DNA of 64,000 bases from Actinoplanes solisilvae (GCF_003999975.1 NZ_RJAC01000005.1:310001-374000); one strand, 5' to 3'; positions 29,605 to 38,357 are shown, numbered from the stretch's first letter. Numbers and translations: made by a program. Notes: generated by a model from the sequence alone, not told the origin.

Positions 29605-30074
29605 TGATGCTCGACGGGCTCTACCAGGAGATCATCCTGGATCACTACAAGCACCCGCACGGCCGTGGCCTGCGCGACCCGTTCAACGGCGAGGCGCACC
29701 ACGTCAACCCGACCTGCGGCGACGAGATCACGGTACGGGTCAGCGCCTCCGACGGCAGCTTCTCCGACATCTCGTACGACGGTCTGGGCTGCTCGATCAG
29801 CCAGGCGTCCGCGTCGGTGCTGCACGAACTGCTTCAAGGCCGTACGGCTTCGGACGCGGCTTCCGTGCACGAGGCGTTCGTCGAGCTGATGCAGGGACGC
29901 GGCCAGGTCGAGCCCGACGAGGACGTGCTCGGCGACGGCATCGCGTTCGCCGGGGTCGCGAAGTTCCCGGCCCGGGTGAAGTGCGCTCTGCTGCCGTGGA
30001 TGGCTTTCAAGGACGCGGCGGCCCGCGCCGGTGTCGACGTTTCTTCAGAGGTTTCTTCCGAGGTGAAAGCATGA
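29604..30074 (+). CDS. sufU: Zinc-dependent sulfur acceptor SufU
   Basis: SufU accepts sulfur from SufS. The 156-residue protein has the zinc ligands Cys38 and Asp40 (NPTCGDE), Cys63 (GLGCSIS) and a third Cys near residue 126 (RVKCALLPW), plus the 18-20-residue SufU insertion relative to IscU (HELLQGRTASDAASVHEAFVE). The start is ATG 29604 (ATGATG), overlapping the sufS stop. The C-terminus ends in a short Ser/Glu/Val repeat (VSSEVSSEV) that is absent from the core fold. Confidence 0.96.
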   Translation: MMLDGLYQEIILDHYKHPHGRGLRDPFNGEAHHVNPTCGDEITVRVSASDGSFSDISYDGLGCSISQASASVLHELLQGRTASDAASVHEAFVELMQGRGQVEPDEDVLGDGIAFAGVAKFPARVKCALLPWMAFKDAAARAGVDVSSEVSSEVKA

Positions 30075-30457
30075 CTGACACTCCCATCACCGAAACTCCG
30101 GCCTCTTCCGACGAGGCCGCCGTCGCGGTGTCCAAGGCCTCCATCGACGACATCGAAGAGGCGATGAAGGACGTCGTCGACCCCGAACTGGGGATCAACG
30201 TCGTCGACCTCGGTCTCGTCTACGGCACCCACGTGGACGAGGAGAACATCGCCACCCTCGACATGACGCTCACCTCGGCGGCCTGCCCGCTGACCGACGT
30301 CATCGAGGACCAGACGCGTACGGCGCTGACCACCGGCCCGGGTGGCGGCCTGGTCAAGGACTTCCGCATCAACTGGGTGTGGCTGCCGCCGTGGGGACCC
30401 GACAAGATCACCGACGACGGCCGCGAGCAACTGCGGGCGCTCGGCTTCAACGTCTGA
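30071..30457 (+). CDS. sufT: SufT, MIP18-family (DUF59) Fe-S maturation protein
   Basis: A 128-residue MIP18/DUF59 domain protein that helps mature Fe-S proteins, known as SufT when encoded with the suf operon. It contains EAMKDVVDPELGINVVDLGLVYG, the conserved Cys in LTSAACPLTDVI, and WLPPWGPDKITDDGREQLRALGF. The N-terminal 25 residues are Ser/Thr/Pro-rich and probably disordered. ATG 30071 overlaps the sufU stop (ATGA). It is the last gene of the suf operon. Confidence 0.94.
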   Translation: MTDTPITETPASSDEAAVAVSKASIDDIEEAMKDVVDPELGINVVDLGLVYGTHVDEENIATLDMTLTSAACPLTDVIEDQTRTALTTGPGGGLVKDFRINWVWLPPWGPDKITDDGREQLRALGFNV

Positions 30458-30489
30458 TTTCTGTCGGACCCCACTGCTACAAACAGGGC

Positions 30490-31236
30490 ATGGAACTTCA
30501 GGCCCTCATCTCTCTTGTCTCCGAGCGGTCGGCGGCCCTGCGTGACGCAGTGGCCGCCGCTGCCGTTCCCGACGCCCGCGTTCCCGGCTGCCCCGAGTGG
30601 GACCTGCGTGATCTCGTGTCCCACCTGGGCGCGGTGCAGCGGTTCTGGGCCGTGGTGGTGACCGCGGGCGACACGACCGGGCCCCCATCCCCTGAGCAGC
30701 TCGGCGATCGCGAGCCCCACGGTGACCTGCTCGCCTGGTCGGCCGAGTCGACTTCGCTGCTGCTGTCGGCCCTGCGAGCCGCGCCCGGTGCCGAGGCCCC
30801 GGCCTGGGCCTGGTGGGGTGCCTCCTCGGTGCCGCTCACCGTCGGCGCGATCGCCCGCCACCAGGTGCAAGAGGCAGCGGTGCACGCCTACGACGCACAG
30901 GAAACGGTGGGCGAGCCCTCGTCGCTGCCGGGGGATGTCGCCGTCGACGGGGTGGCCGAGTTTCTTGAGGTCGCCGTCGGGTCGCTGGGCGCGTGGCCGC
31001 ACAAGCCGGCGCGGGTCGCCTTCGTCGCGGTCGACGGGCCCACTCACGTGCTCGACCTGACGCCGGCCGGTGGGCGGCTCGATCCGGCCGTCGGCGGCGA
31101 TCCGGTGGTGAGCGTGCGGGGGTCGGCCAGCGACCTCGTGCTCACCCTTTACGGGCGGGTGCCTTTCGACGAGTTGCGGGTGGAGGGTGACCGCGAGGTG
31201 CTCACCCAGCTGCGCCGGTGGTCCAATCCCGACTGA
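30490..31236 (+). CDS. Maleylpyruvate isomerase/TIGR03083-family DinB-fold protein
   Basis: About 248 residues with an N-terminal DinB-like four-helix domain (LQALISLVSERSAALRDAVAAAA, GCPEWDLRDLVSHLGAVQRFW) that carries metal-ligand His residues, the second in IARHQVQEAAVHAYDA. A C-terminal SCP2-like segment follows (VRGSASDLVLTLYGRVPFDELRVEGDREVLTQL). Related actinobacterial proteins are mycothiol-dependent enzymes, so a mycothiol transferase or isomerase is likely; the substrate is unknown. It follows sufT by 32 bases on the same strand but is probably not a suf component. Confidence 0.85.
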   Translation: MELQALISLVSERSAALRDAVAAAAVPDARVPGCPEWDLRDLVSHLGAVQRFWAVVVTAGDTTGPPSPEQLGDREPHGDLLAWSAESTSLLLSALRAAPGAEAPAWAWWGASSVPLTVGAIARHQVQEAAVHAYDAQETVGEPSSLPGDVAVDGVAEFLEVAVGSLGAWPHKPARVAFVAVDGPTHVLDLTPAGGRLDPAVGGDPVVSVRGSASDLVLTLYGRVPFDELRVEGDREVLTQLRRWSNPD

Positions 31237-31341
31237 TCATGTCGCCGGGATGCGATGCGGGCATCCGGCTGTGGCCGTTCACCTCCCTCGACCGCGGGGT
31301 GGGCTGTCAGCGCCGCGGGCATGACGAGGAGGGCGATCAGG

Positions 31342-32037
31342 TCAGGCCGGGGGCAGGTGGTCGACCGAGTTGTAATAGGCCAGCTCGAGGCGGCCGTCCA
31401 CATCGACGAAACGGGTCAGGGAAGCGTTGCGGACGTTGCCGGCGGCGCGCTCGGCCGCGAGCACCTGCTCCCAGTCGAGGCGCTCGATGACGGCGCGCAT
31501 CATGAGGACGACGGCGTCGTGGGCGACCACGATGACCCGCTTGCCGGCGTGGTCGCGGTTCAGGTCGTCGAGGAACAAGCCGAGGCGCACTTCGATGTCG
31601 GCGAACGACTCGCCGCCCGGCGGGGCGTAACGGTATTCACCGGCGTCGGCGCGGCGCTGGGCCTCGTCGGGGAAGCGCTGTGCCACGGCGGCCCGGGTGA
31701 GCATCTCGAGGTCGCCCAGCAGCCGGTCGACGAGGCGGTCGTCTGTCGTCGGCTCGGGCAGGTCGACGCCCGATCTCTCGACCGCGATCCGCCAGGTCTC
31801 GCGGGCCCGCAGGTAGGGCGAGGTGATGGCGATCTGGGGACGGCCGTTCTCGGGCCGATCGCCGAGCCACTCGCCCAGCGCCGCGGCCTGGCGCACGCCG
31901 AGCTCGGTCAGCGGCACCTCGGCGTCGCGTCCACTGACCTCGGCTTCGAGCAGCTCCTCCGCGTCGGCGGCGGGAAAGGCCACGTTGGCCACGCTCTGCC
32001 CGTGCCGGACGAGGAAAAGTTCGGCGACAACACCCAT
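31342..32037 (-). CDS. Histidine phosphatase family protein
   Basis: A 231-residue phosphoglycerate-mutase-like phosphatase. The phosphorylated His is in FLVRHGQSVANV at the N-terminus, the second catalytic His is in VIVVAHDAVVLMMRAVI, and Arg in SPYLRARETWRIA completes the pocket. An extra helical stretch (LVDRLLGDLEMLTRAAVAQRFPDEAQRR) resembles broad-specificity members. The substrate cannot be assigned. It lies convergent to the TIGR03083 gene and upstream of nothing obviously related. Confidence 0.88.
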   Translation of the reverse strand: MGVVAELFLVRHGQSVANVAFPAADAEELLEAEVSGRDAEVPLTELGVRQAAALGEWLGDRPENGRPQIAITSPYLRARETWRIAVERSGVDLPEPTTDDRLVDRLLGDLEMLTRAAVAQRFPDEAQRRADAGEYRYAPPGGESFADIEVRLGLFLDDLNRDHAGKRVIVVAHDAVVLMMRAVIERLDWEQVLAAERAAGNVRNASLTRFVDVDGRLELAYYNSVDHLPPA

Positions 32038-32228
32038 GATCCGAAGCCTATCCGGTCAGGTTGTCCGGAAGCCGACGCGATAAGCCTACGGGGGCACGCC
32101 GGCCAAGCGGCGCGATAGGGGCGCCGCGCGACGCCGTCGTGGAAGCCGCCGGTCCGGGCCACCGCGTCGATCGGGAGCGCGGCCCTGATACGGCGGCCGA
32201 CTATCTGATCGGGGCGAACAGCGGTTCG

Positions 32229-33761
32229 CTAGGACGATGTCCAGTTCGTGGATCGCACCGCAACCGGGACGGCGGACCACGATTCGGTCAGTTCCCGTAG
32301 CGGCTGAGGGCGGGCGACGAGATACCCCTGCACCTGGTCACACTCGAGTGCGGCCAGGCGCTCGAGCTGGGCGGCGTTCTCCACCCCCTCCGCGATGACC
32401 TGCATGCCGAGCGCGTGTCCCATGCCGACGACGGCACCGACAATGGCGACGCTCGACTCGTCCACGTCGAGGGCCGACACGAACGACCGGTCGATCTTCA
32501 GGGATTGCGCCGGGATCTGGCGAAGATAGGACAGCGACGAGTAGCCGGTGCCGAAGTCGTCGATGGCCAGCCGGACGCCGAGCGCACGAAGCCGGCCCAG
32601 GTTGGCGGCGGTTGTCGCGTTGTCGGCCGCGAGCGTGGTCTCGGTCAGTTCCATGACGAGTTGGTCGGGCCGCAGTCCCGTGCTCTGCAGAGCGTTGCTC
32701 ACGGTATCGACGATGCCGCTGTGCTGGAGGTCGCGGGCCGAGAGGTTGACCGAAAGCGTCAGCTCACGGTACTTCGAGGCGGTGAACTCCTCGCACGCGC
32801 GCTTGACCGCCCAGGCGTCGATGGCGGTGATCACGTGGCTTTCCTCGGCGATCGGGATGAACGAGTCGGCCGCGAGCAATCCATGGCCGGGACGCTGCCA
32901 GCGTACGAGCGCCTCGACGCCGGTCACGGTCCGGTCCGCGATTCTCATGATCGGTTGGTAGTGCATCACCAATTGGTTCGCCTCGACGACGTCCCGCAGT
33001 GCGTTGATCGTGGCCAGCCGGCCATCGAGGCGGTCCGAGACGTCGTCGTTGAAGATCGTGTATTGGCTGCGGCCCCCGGCTTTGGCTTCGTACATTGCCA
33101 TATCGGCCCTGCGGAGCAGGTCGTCGACGGACAGGGCGTCGGCGTTGGCCAGCGCGATGCCGATGCTCGCACTGATGGCGGTGTTGTTGCCGCCCATCCG
33201 GAACGGCCGTCCGAGTTGATCCACGATGCGTTCGGCGGTCGCGGTCGCCGTCGCGAAGCCATCGACGTCGCGCAGAATCACGACGAACTCGTCGCCGCCG
33301 AGACGGGCCACCACGTCGCGACCGCGGATCGTCGCCTGGATCCGTTCGGCGACGCGGATGAGCAACTCGTCACCGACCGGATGGCCGAGACTGTCGTTGA
33401 CCATTTTGAAACCGTCGAGATCGATGAACAGCACGGCGACATCGCTGCCGATCAATCTGCTCTCGTCGAGCGCGGCGCGGAGCAGCTCGACGAGTGCGGC
33501 GCGGTTGGGCAGCCCGGTGAGGGTGTCGTGGCGGGCCTGCCGGCTCAGCACGTCGTGCAGCGCTCGCATCTCGTCGGAGGAGATCTCGATCGAGCGTTCC
33601 AGCGTGTAGCGGTCGTCCTCCGACGCACGGTAGGACGCACTGACCCGGTCGAGGAACCTGGCCCACCCGCCGAGGTCAGGCGGCGTGTCCGGCGCCAGTC
33701 CGAGGCGGCGGAGTTGCCGCTCGAGGGTCCGGTGGCGGCCCAGGCCTTCATTCATCGGCAC
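32229..33761 (-). CDS. GGDEF-EAL cyclic-di-GMP enzyme, translationally coupled to FIST protein
   Basis: A 510-residue cytoplasmic protein with both c-di-GMP domains intact. The diguanylate cyclase has RLGGDEF (GGDEF 155-159), with an RxxD inhibitory site (Arg146-Asp149) five residues upstream. The phosphodiesterase has EAL (283-285), SVNLSARDL, ELTETTL, AIDDFGTGYSSL (401-410), KIDRSFV and AEGVEN. Residues 1-75 are helical with no membrane segment and no recognised sensor. GTG 33761 has GAGG upstream and lies inside the 3' end of the FIST gene (14-base overlap); ATG 33755 is an alternative. The overlapping FIST protein is therefore its likely sensory partner. Confidence 0.93.
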   Translation of the reverse strand: MPMNEGLGRHRTLERQLRRLGLAPDTPPDLGGWARFLDRVSASYRASEDDRYTLERSIEISSDEMRALHDVLSRQARHDTLTGLPNRAALVELLRAALDESRLIGSDVAVLFIDLDGFKMVNDSLGHPVGDELLIRVAERIQATIRGRDVVARLGGDEFVVILRDVDGFATATATAERIVDQLGRPFRMGGNNTAISASIGIALANADALSVDDLLRRADMAMYEAKAGGRSQYTIFNDDVSDRLDGRLATINALRDVVEANQLVMHYQPIMRIADRTVTGVEALVRWQRPGHGLLAADSFIPIAEESHVITAIDAWAVKRACEEFTASKYRELTLSVNLSARDLQHSGIVDTVSNALQSTGLRPDQLVMELTETTLAADNATTAANLGRLRALGVRLAIDDFGTGYSSLSYLRQIPAQSLKIDRSFVSALDVDESSVAIVGAVVGMGHALGMQVIAEGVENAAQLERLAALECDQVQGYLVARPQPLRELTESWSAVPVAVRSTNWTSS

Positions 33762-34932
33762 TCGAGTCCTCGTCGCCGGTCTCCCAGAACGACGTGAGTG
33801 TCATCGTCTGGTTGTGCAGATCGCAGGTGCCGGTGACGATCGGCGCGATCTCGCCGTAGGAGTAGAAGCCCACGAGGTGGCTCTGGGGCGGAAGGCCGGA
33901 GAGGACGGCCTCGAGCTCGTCCTCGGTACGCCCGCCGAGAATCAGCCGTCTCCCCACACAGCTGACCGCGACGGTGAGCGCCCCGGGCGGCAGGTCCGTC
34001 GCGGTCTGCGAGGCCGCGTCGGACGCGCCGTCGATCAGGCGGTCCAGGCTGGCCCGCATGAGCTGGACGGTGGACCCGACCGGTACGTCACCGGCGAAGG
34101 TCATGCTCTGGGCGTTCTCGTCGATGGCGAGGACCGTGCGCACGACTCTGCGGTCCGGTGCCTCGGGGGTCCAGATGGCGAGAGGGAACAGCAGCGCGGT
34201 TGCCGGGAGCCCGGCCGCCCGCTCTCCCAGATATCTCTTGTACAGCTCGAGGGCGGGTTGCCCGTCCAGCTCGGACAGAATATTGCCGTCCGACCGGGTG
34301 ACGAGACGTCGGGGGCCGAAGATGTCCCAGCCGCCACGCGAACCCGTGGTGACCCGGATGTGTGGCCCGGCCAGGCCGACCGCGGTGACGTGGCCGCTTC
34401 GCGGCTCGCCGTCGATGAGGACCCAGGTGCGTTCGAAGCGGTCGCCGTCGGCGGCGAGGCCTCCGCTGATGATCACGCCGGGGCCGGCGCCGGCGGCCAG
34501 GCCCGCTACCAACGGACTGCCGTTGACCTGGAGCCCGTCGGAGACGACGAAGACCGCTCGGAGGTCGGGCTCCTCGGCAGTGAGCTGTTTCGCGACGGAG
34601 AACCCGACGTCATACGATTCGCCGGCGTCGGCCACCTTTTCACTGACGAGGCGGATGCGGGTGTGCTCGAACCGCACCACGGACACCGCCAGCGAGCCGT
34701 CGGTGACCGTGTCGCCCGTGATCTCACCGGCGCTGGAGCAGCCGATGACGGTGGCGGAGGGAAACGCCGCGCAGAGTTCCCGGATCGGGGTCGGGTCATC
34801 GGCGAGCGAACCGCTGCCGAAGGCCAGCACCAGGGTCTTCGCGCCGTCGAGCGGCGGGAACGGTGTCGACCAGCCGGAATCAGGGTGCCAGGACATACTG
34901 AAGAGGTCCACGAGGCGGGTTTCCCTTGTCAT
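33748..34932 (-). CDS. FIST N/C domain sensory protein
   Basis: A 394-residue soluble protein with FIST_N (LVLAFGSGSLADD, FPSATVIGCSSAGEITGDTVTDGSLAVSVVRF, VFVVSDGLQVNGSPLVAGL, ISGGLAADGDRFERTWVL) and FIST_C (NILSELDGQPALELYKRYLGERAAGLPATALLFPLAI, LIDGA, VGFYSYGEIAP). FIST domains are proposed small-ligand (often amino-acid) sensors feeding signal transduction. Here the domain is a separate polypeptide overlapping the GGDEF-EAL gene, as if a one-protein sensor-effector had been split. ATG 34932 starts MTRETRLVDLFSMSWHPDSG. Confidence 0.92.
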   Translation of the reverse strand: MTRETRLVDLFSMSWHPDSGWSTPFPPLDGAKTLVLAFGSGSLADDPTPIRELCAAFPSATVIGCSSAGEITGDTVTDGSLAVSVVRFEHTRIRLVSEKVADAGESYDVGFSVAKQLTAEEPDLRAVFVVSDGLQVNGSPLVAGLAAGAGPGVIISGGLAADGDRFERTWVLIDGEPRSGHVTAVGLAGPHIRVTTGSRGGWDIFGPRRLVTRSDGNILSELDGQPALELYKRYLGERAAGLPATALLFPLAIWTPEAPDRRVVRTVLAIDENAQSMTFAGDVPVGSTVQLMRASLDRLIDGASDAASQTATDLPPGALTVAVSCVGRRLILGGRTEDELEAVLSGLPPQSHLVGFYSYGEIAPIVTGTCDLHNQTMTLTSFWETGDEDSSADE

Positions 34933-35276
34933 TTAGCCCGATCGGCGTGTTGCCGTTACATCAGCTTTATCGACGTCACTCCACGAAGTCTGAGGAGTCC
35001 GCGACCTGTCTCGCCATCATCAGGCGTCTCTCCGGCTGAGGCCGCCGGAGCAGGCGCTGCCGATTGCCCGCGGCCATCGTTCGCGACGATCTTCGGGCAC
35101 GGCGGGGCCGGACTCCAGTGTCGGGAAAATCGGTCGCGGCTGCGGGGCGGTTCCGTGCACCATGACGGCGTGACCAAGCCGATTCCGTACTCCGTTGTCC
35201 TAGTCGCTGTGGCTGATCGTGCCGGGCGACAGCAGCAGGGCGGCCTGACCGGATCGGCGGTCCGTCAGCAGCCGTC
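34933..35276. other. 344-base divergent intergenic region, FIST operon and LysE gene
   Basis: It must contain promoters for both divergent units. I see no strong inverted repeat, no clear -10/-35 pair and no supportable coding frame. Confidence 0.4.
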
Positions 35277-35879
35277 ATGAGCGCGGCGTTTCTGGCCGGC
35301 GTCGTCGCCGGCTACGGGGTCGCACTGCCGATGGGCGCCATCGGGGTGCTCATCGCGGGGCTGAGCGCCCGCACCTCGCTGCGGGTCGGCGCAGCTGCCG
35401 GTCTTGGCGCGGCGACGGCGGACGGCGTCTTCGCCGCCATCGCGGTGGCCGGCGGAGCGGCTGTAGCCGGCGTGATCGCTCCGATCGCCGCGCCGCTGCG
35501 CTGGGCGGCCGCGGTGGTACTGCTCGTCATCGCCGCCGTGACGGCGCGGGCCGCCTTCCGCAGGCCGGAGACCGCGGCGGTCGAGGGCCGTCCGGCGACG
35601 CCGTGGGGAGCCTATGCCGGAGTCCTCGGCCTGACCCTGCTCAACCCGGCGACAGTCGTCTACTTCGCCGCGCTGGTGCTGGGCCGCGCCGGCGAGGGTG
35701 GGGGCGTACTTTTTGTCGTGGGTGTCGTCCTCGCGTCGGCGAGCTGGCAACTGGTCATAGCCGGCGGTGGCTCCCTGGTGGGCCGCTGGCTCACCGGCTC
35801 CCGGGGCCGCGCCGTCACAGCCCTGGTCTCCAGCGCGGTGATCGCTGTCCTCGCCATCCGACTGCTGTTGCCCTCGTGA
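35277..35879 (+). CDS. LysE-family amino-acid/metabolite exporter
   Basis: A 200-residue membrane protein with six hydrophobic helices and the LysE/RhtB layout: N-terminal FLAGVVAGYGVALPMGAIGVLIAGLSARTSLRVGAAAGLGAATADGVFAA, the conserved mid-protein LGLTLLNPATVVYFAALVLG, and a Gly-rich last helix. Members export lysine, homoserine, threonine or other small solutes. The substrate cannot be inferred from the context. ATG 35277 begins MSAAFLAG. Confidence 0.86.
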   Translation: MSAAFLAGVVAGYGVALPMGAIGVLIAGLSARTSLRVGAAAGLGAATADGVFAAIAVAGGAAVAGVIAPIAAPLRWAAAVVLLVIAAVTARAAFRRPETAAVEGRPATPWGAYAGVLGLTLLNPATVVYFAALVLGRAGEGGGVLFVVGVVLASASWQLVIAGGGSLVGRWLTGSRGRAVTALVSSAVIAVLAIRLLLPS

Positions 35880-35978
35880 CCGAGCCCGGCACACGGCGGG
35901 TCAGGGGGTCAAGGCGCTACCGAGCCCGATTCCAAGGCTGCCCACACCGTGCCGTCGGAGGTGAGGGTGAGGCCCCTT

Positions 35979-36659
35979 TCACAGGTGTTTCGTGGCTTCG
36001 CGCACCGACAGGCCGGACAGGCTCGATCGATTGGCCTCGACGAACGATCGGACCGCCTCGGGATCGGTGCGCGCGTATTGGCGCAGCGCCCACCCGATCG
36101 CCTTGCGTACGAAGAAATCGCGGTGGCCGGCCTGGGCCGCGCAATAGCCGAAAAGCCGTTCCGTGTCGGTGGCCGCGCCGTAGTGCAGTTGGTGCAGGAT
36201 CGCCGTGCGCACCACCCACATGTTGTCGTCGCGCGACCACGCATCCATCTCGAGAACGAGCGAGGGGTGCCGGGTCACCAGGCCGCCGACGAACCGCGTC
36301 GCGATCGGGTCGATCGTGTCCCACCAGGATTTCGTGGTGACCAGCGAGCGCGCGGTCGTCAGGAACCCGGGCCGGGGCACGGCCACGTGGCGGGTCAGAT
36401 AGGAACAGGCCACGTATTGGAACTCGCGCTGATCGCGTACCCAGAGGGCCGACACGATCGACCGAAGGTCGTCTTCCGTCGGCGGCGGCAGCCCGGCCAG
36501 GGCCGCGCGTTCGAGTTTTCGCAGGGCGGGCGAGGGCAGCCCGAGAAACGGGAACTGATTTTTCATGTACGCGGCCTGGCCCTCGGCCCGCACCGGGTCG
36601 GCTGCGGGAAGCAGCACCTCGTCGAGCCGTGCGAGCAGCGAGGCGGTCAGGTCGCTCAT
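35979..36659 (-). CDS. AlkD-like DNA alkylation repair protein
   Basis: A 226-residue HEAT-like-repeat protein of the AlkC/AlkD DNA glycosylase family. It carries MKNQFPFLGLPSPALRKLERAAL, WVRDQREFQYVACSYLTRH, SWWDTIDPIATRFVGGLV, WSRDDNMWVVRTAILHQLHYG and FFVRKAIGWALRQYARTDPEAVRSFVEAN. These match AlkD residues that grip alkylated DNA without base flipping (the WD and RR-type contacts in SWWDTID and VVRTAIL). ATG 36659 (MSDLTASLLARLDEVL) is chosen because the longer upstream frame is low-complexity. It is divergent from the Vms1-like gene with only 32 bases between them, so they share a promoter region. Confidence 0.9.
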   Translation of the reverse strand: MSDLTASLLARLDEVLLPAADPVRAEGQAAYMKNQFPFLGLPSPALRKLERAALAGLPPPTEDDLRSIVSALWVRDQREFQYVACSYLTRHVAVPRPGFLTTARSLVTTKSWWDTIDPIATRFVGGLVTRHPSLVLEMDAWSRDDNMWVVRTAILHQLHYGAATDTERLFGYCAAQAGHRDFFVRKAIGWALRQYARTDPEAVRSFVEANRSSLSGLSVREATKHL

Positions 36660-36691
36660 GTTGAGGATCCTGCCACCGTAGTCTGACAAGA

Positions 36692-37324
36692 ATGGGCGAA
36701 CGGGCGGCCGCCGGCGGCGGGAAATGGGTGGATGTCGCACCGGAGCGGCTGGATCGGTGGCTCGAGAATTTTGGGCGCCGCCACGGCCCGTACCGGGAAG
36801 AGGGGTTGACCTTGATCGCTGAGGACGGCGCCTCGGCGGAGTGGCAGGTGCCGCCCGGCGTCGAGGCGGTCGAGACCCTCGCCGAGCTGGTCGCCAAGGC
36901 GCACGAGCCGCGAAAGCTGGGGTTGCTGCTCGCACGGAAGGGCGCGGTCGCGGTGGGCATCGCCGACGGCACCGAACTGGTCAAGTCCAAGGTGGACACG
37001 CATTACGTGCAGGGGCGCACGGCGGCCGGTGGGTGGTCCCAGCAGCGGTTCGCCCGGCGCCGCGACAACCAGGCCAAGGCGGCGGCGGCTGACGGCGCCG
37101 GCATCGTGGGGCGTCTGCTTCTTCCCGACGTACGATCGCTGGCCTCGGTCGTGACGGGCGGCGATCGCGCCGCGGTGGAGGCCATCCTCGCCACCCCGCA
37201 GCTCGCCCCGGTCGCCGCCGTGCGCGCCGAACGGTTCCTCGACGTGCCCGAGCCCCGGCACGCGGTTCTGGTGTCCGCGATTGCCGGGGCCCGGGCCGTG
37301 TCGGTGCTGGTGAAAGAGCCTTAG
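36692..37324 (+). CDS. Actinobacterial Vms1-like release factor/peptidyl-tRNA hydrolase (acVLRF1)
   Basis: A 210-residue protein of the eRF1/Vms1-like release factor family found in actinobacteria. The diagnostic core is VQGRTAAGGWSQQRFARRRDNQA (residues about 109-131 from ATG 36692). Its GG-x-SQQR loop contains the Gln that in Vms1/ANKZF1 cleaves peptidyl-tRNA on stalled large subunits. The C-terminal DRAAVEAILATPQLAPVAAV completes the fold. A role in ribosome-associated quality control or rescue is inferred. Its stop (TAG 37322-37324) interlocks with the stop of the convergent metallopeptidase gene. Confidence 0.85.
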   Translation: MGERAAAGGGKWVDVAPERLDRWLENFGRRHGPYREEGLTLIAEDGASAEWQVPPGVEAVETLAELVAKAHEPRKLGLLLARKGAVAVGIADGTELVKSKVDTHYVQGRTAAGGWSQQRFARRRDNQAKAAAADGAGIVGRLLLPDVRSLASVVTGGDRAAVEAILATPQLAPVAAVRAERFLDVPEPRHAVLVSAIAGARAVSVLVKEP

Positions 37325-38220
37325 AACGCCGTCGCGCAGCTCTCCGGCGTACCCGTGTCGTAGCCCTTGCCGAAGGACTGCTGACGCTGTGCCGCCGTAC
37401 CGTGGGTGAACTCGGCCGGGTTGACCGGGTTGCCGCTGCGCTTCTGCAGCACGTCGTCGCCGATCTGGCCGGCCGCCTGGATGCCCTCGTCGATGTCCTG
37501 CTGGGTCAGGCTCGTGAAGATCTTCTGACCCTTGGTGTCGGTCGTCTCGGTGGCCGCCTTGGCCCAGACGCCGGCGTAGCAGTCGGCCTGCAGCTCGAGC
37601 TTGACCGACAGCGCGTTCTGCTTGCTCTCGCTCGCTCCCTGCTGGGCGCGGCGCATCTTGGCCTCGGTACCGGTGATGTCCTGAATGTGGTGACCGTATT
37701 CGTGGGCCAGCACGTACGGCTGGGCGAACTCGCCGGGCGCCCCGAGCTGCTGGGCCAGCACGTCGTAGAACGTGAGGTCGATGTACACGTTGTTGTCGGC
37801 GGGGCAGTAGAACGGTCCGACGCCGGAGTCCGCCGCGCCGCAGCCCGTGTTCACCCGCTGCGAGAAGATCACGGTCTTGGCCGGCTGGTACTGCGTGCCG
37901 AAGTACTGCGGGGTCGCCTTCGACCAGTACGCCTGGATCGAGTTGATGTAGAGCACGTTGCGGCACTCGAGCTGCTTGGTCGCGCCCTCCTGCGAGCAGG
38001 ACTGGCTGATGTTGGTGTTGTCGCCGCCGCCCGAGTCGTCGCCGCCGAGCTGGTTGACGCCGAAGTAACCGCCGACCACAACGAGCACGAGCGTGATGAT
38101 GATGCCGACCAGCCCGCCACCGCCGACCGGCAGGCCGCCGAAGCCACCACCGCCTCCGCCGGAACCACGTCGATCCTCGACCTGACTGGTATCGATGTCG
38201 GCGTTCTCGTTGAGTTCCAT
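37321..38220 (-). CDS. YpfJ-family neutral zinc metallopeptidase, membrane-anchored
   Basis: A 299-residue protein with a disordered Gly-rich N-terminus (GSGGGGGGFGGLPVGGGG), one transmembrane helix (LVGIIITLVLVVVGGYFGV, about residues 37-55) and an extracytoplasmic peptidase domain. The zinc site is HEYGHH in YVLAHEYGHHIQDI with downstream Glu in ELQADCYAGVWA. PADNNVYIDLTFYDVL is a family segment. Cysteines in SQSCSQEG, CRNVL, TGCGA and YCPAD may pair as disulfides outside the membrane. ATG 38220. The substrate is unknown. Confidence 0.92.
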   Translation of the reverse strand: MELNENADIDTSQVEDRRGSGGGGGGFGGLPVGGGGLVGIIITLVLVVVGGYFGVNQLGGDDSGGGDNTNISQSCSQEGATKQLECRNVLYINSIQAYWSKATPQYFGTQYQPAKTVIFSQRVNTGCGAADSGVGPFYCPADNNVYIDLTFYDVLAQQLGAPGEFAQPYVLAHEYGHHIQDITGTEAKMRRAQQGASESKQNALSVKLELQADCYAGVWAKAATETTDTKGQKIFTSLTQQDIDEGIQAAGQIGDDVLQKRSGNPVNPAEFTHGTAAQRQQSFGKGYDTGTPESCATAF

Positions 38221-38357
38221 CTCTTCCTCACTGATGCCGGTCCGGCGTGGGTGTGCGTTGCGTTACCCGATGATCTTGCTCGCTAATCGGGTGGGAGTTG
38301 CCGCGGGGCGCCCGGTACTATTGCTCTCGTGCTGCTCTGCCAAGGCTGACCTGCCCC

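Noticed and set aside
34976..35278. A 100-codon minus-strand frame between the FIST and LysE genes
   Set aside because: Arg/Ala/Pro-rich with no motif and no start signal.
35949..36686. A 245-codon plus-strand frame over the AlkD-like gene
   Set aside because: Antisense shadow; the minus-strand frame has clear HEAT-like motifs of AlkD.
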